From positions 1 to 6,511 of the forward strand of contig VBJP01000259.1 in NCBI GenBank assembly GCA_005880165.1: a DNA stretch of 6,511 nt, read 5' to 3'. The stretch comes from Chloroflexota bacterium. GTDB lineage: Bacteria; Chloroflexota; Limnocylindria; QHBO01. Made by a program: the position numbers and the translations under genes. Below the pieces are notes generated by a model. It ran no database searches, was not told where the DNA came from, and worked only from the letters and a program-made list of their open reading frames with translations. Shown here one piece after another: positions 6,204 to 6,511 of the stretch (the first letter of the stretch is position 1; each line of letters opens with the position of its first letter).

Positions 6204-6511
6204 CTAATACACCTCGGGAACAAAGGTCTGGTCGGTCATCGGGGGCCGGACATAGCCCTGGTCCGCCTGCCTCGGCGGTAGCTTGATGGCCTCGGGCGTG
6301 AGGTCGCGGTAGGGAATCAGGCTGAGGAGGTGCGTGATGCAATTGAGCCGGGCTCGTTTCTTGTCGTCTGCGTGCACCACGTACCAGGGTGCCTGCTTGA
6401 TGTCGCAGTGCGCAAACATCTCGTCCTTGGCCTTCGAGTAGTCGAGCCACCGTGAGCGGGACTGCAGGTCCATAGGGCTGAGCTTCCAGCGCTTGGTTGG
6501 GTCGTTGATTC
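6204..6511 (-). CDS. ppk2: Polyphosphate kinase 2 (PPK2), C-terminal part; cut by the right edge
   Basis: The last 101 residues of a PPK2, which transfers phosphate between polyphosphate and nucleotides in the cytosol (nucleoside diphosphate phosphorylation from polyP, or the reverse). The visible part reads NDPTKRWKLSPMDLQSR, then RWLDYSKAKDEMF (residues 21-33 of the visible part), the APWYVVHADDKKRARLNCI block (about 40-58) and THLLSLIPY (59-67). These are C-terminal hallmarks of single-domain class I-type PPK2. The final 30 residues are Pro-rich and end in PEVY. The Walker A and B motifs lie outside the window, so substrate preference (ADP, GDP or AMP) cannot be judged. An internal ATG at 6473 is not the start, because clear family sequence continues upstream of it to the edge. 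The C-terminus appears intact. Confidence 0.93.
   Translation of the reverse strand, partial: INDPTKRWKLSPMDLQSRSRWLDYSKAKDEMFAHCDIKQAPWYVVHADDKKRARLNCITHLLSLIPYRDLTPEAIKLPPRQADQGYVRPPMTDQTFVPEVY

Noticed and set aside
1..6511. CRISPR array, tRNA, rRNA, insertion sequence or prophage signals
   Set aside because: No spaced direct repeats, no cloverleaf-like segments, no transposase or integrase motifs and no terminal inverted repeats were seen. The window is almost fully occupied by housekeeping-type genes.

Overview
The window is GC-rich and tightly packed, and all genes but one lie on the minus strand. It reads as a bacterial chromosome fragment. GTG starts, very short gene junctions and TANNNT boxes placed 6-9 bases before start codons (leaderless-type promoters) suggest a high-GC Gram-positive-like lineage. 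A Chloroflexota or Actinobacteria relative is a guess from gene style, not a placement. I see no mobile element, CRISPR array, tRNA or rRNA.

Layout from right to left, which is the direction of most transcription. At 6511-6204 is the C-terminal part of a class I-type polyphosphate kinase 2 (PPK2). It is followed by a GC-rich hairpin and then a probable promoter for a 792-residue membrane-bound PAS-GGDEF-EAL protein (6081-3703), whose cyclic-di-GMP synthesis, inhibition and hydrolysis motifs are all intact. Just downstream is a possible 38-residue lipoprotein (3665-3549). It converges on the only plus-strand gene, a 105-residue minimal GNAT-like acetyltransferase of the COG2388/PF14542 type (3218-3535).

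Divergent from the acetyltransferase is a three-gene operon. Two tandem paralogous S-adenosylmethionine hydroxide adenosyltransferases (DUF62/PF01887; 3153-2302 and 2299-1481) are separated by two bases. A double-domain ECF-type ABC ATPase (1477 to the left edge) follows three bases later. The enzymes split SAM into adenosine and methionine, and the ATPase would power uptake of a small molecule by an energy-coupling factor transporter whose membrane parts probably lie beyond the left edge. The substrate cannot be read from this window.

The strongest oddity is in the ATPase. Its first nucleotide-binding domain keeps Walker A, Q-loop, signature, D-loop and H-loop but lacks the whole Walker B strand, in frame. 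This is the footprint of a short deletion of about 24 bases. The operon itself, two SAM-cleaving paralogs locked to an ECF ATPase, is the best candidate for an under-described functional unit.
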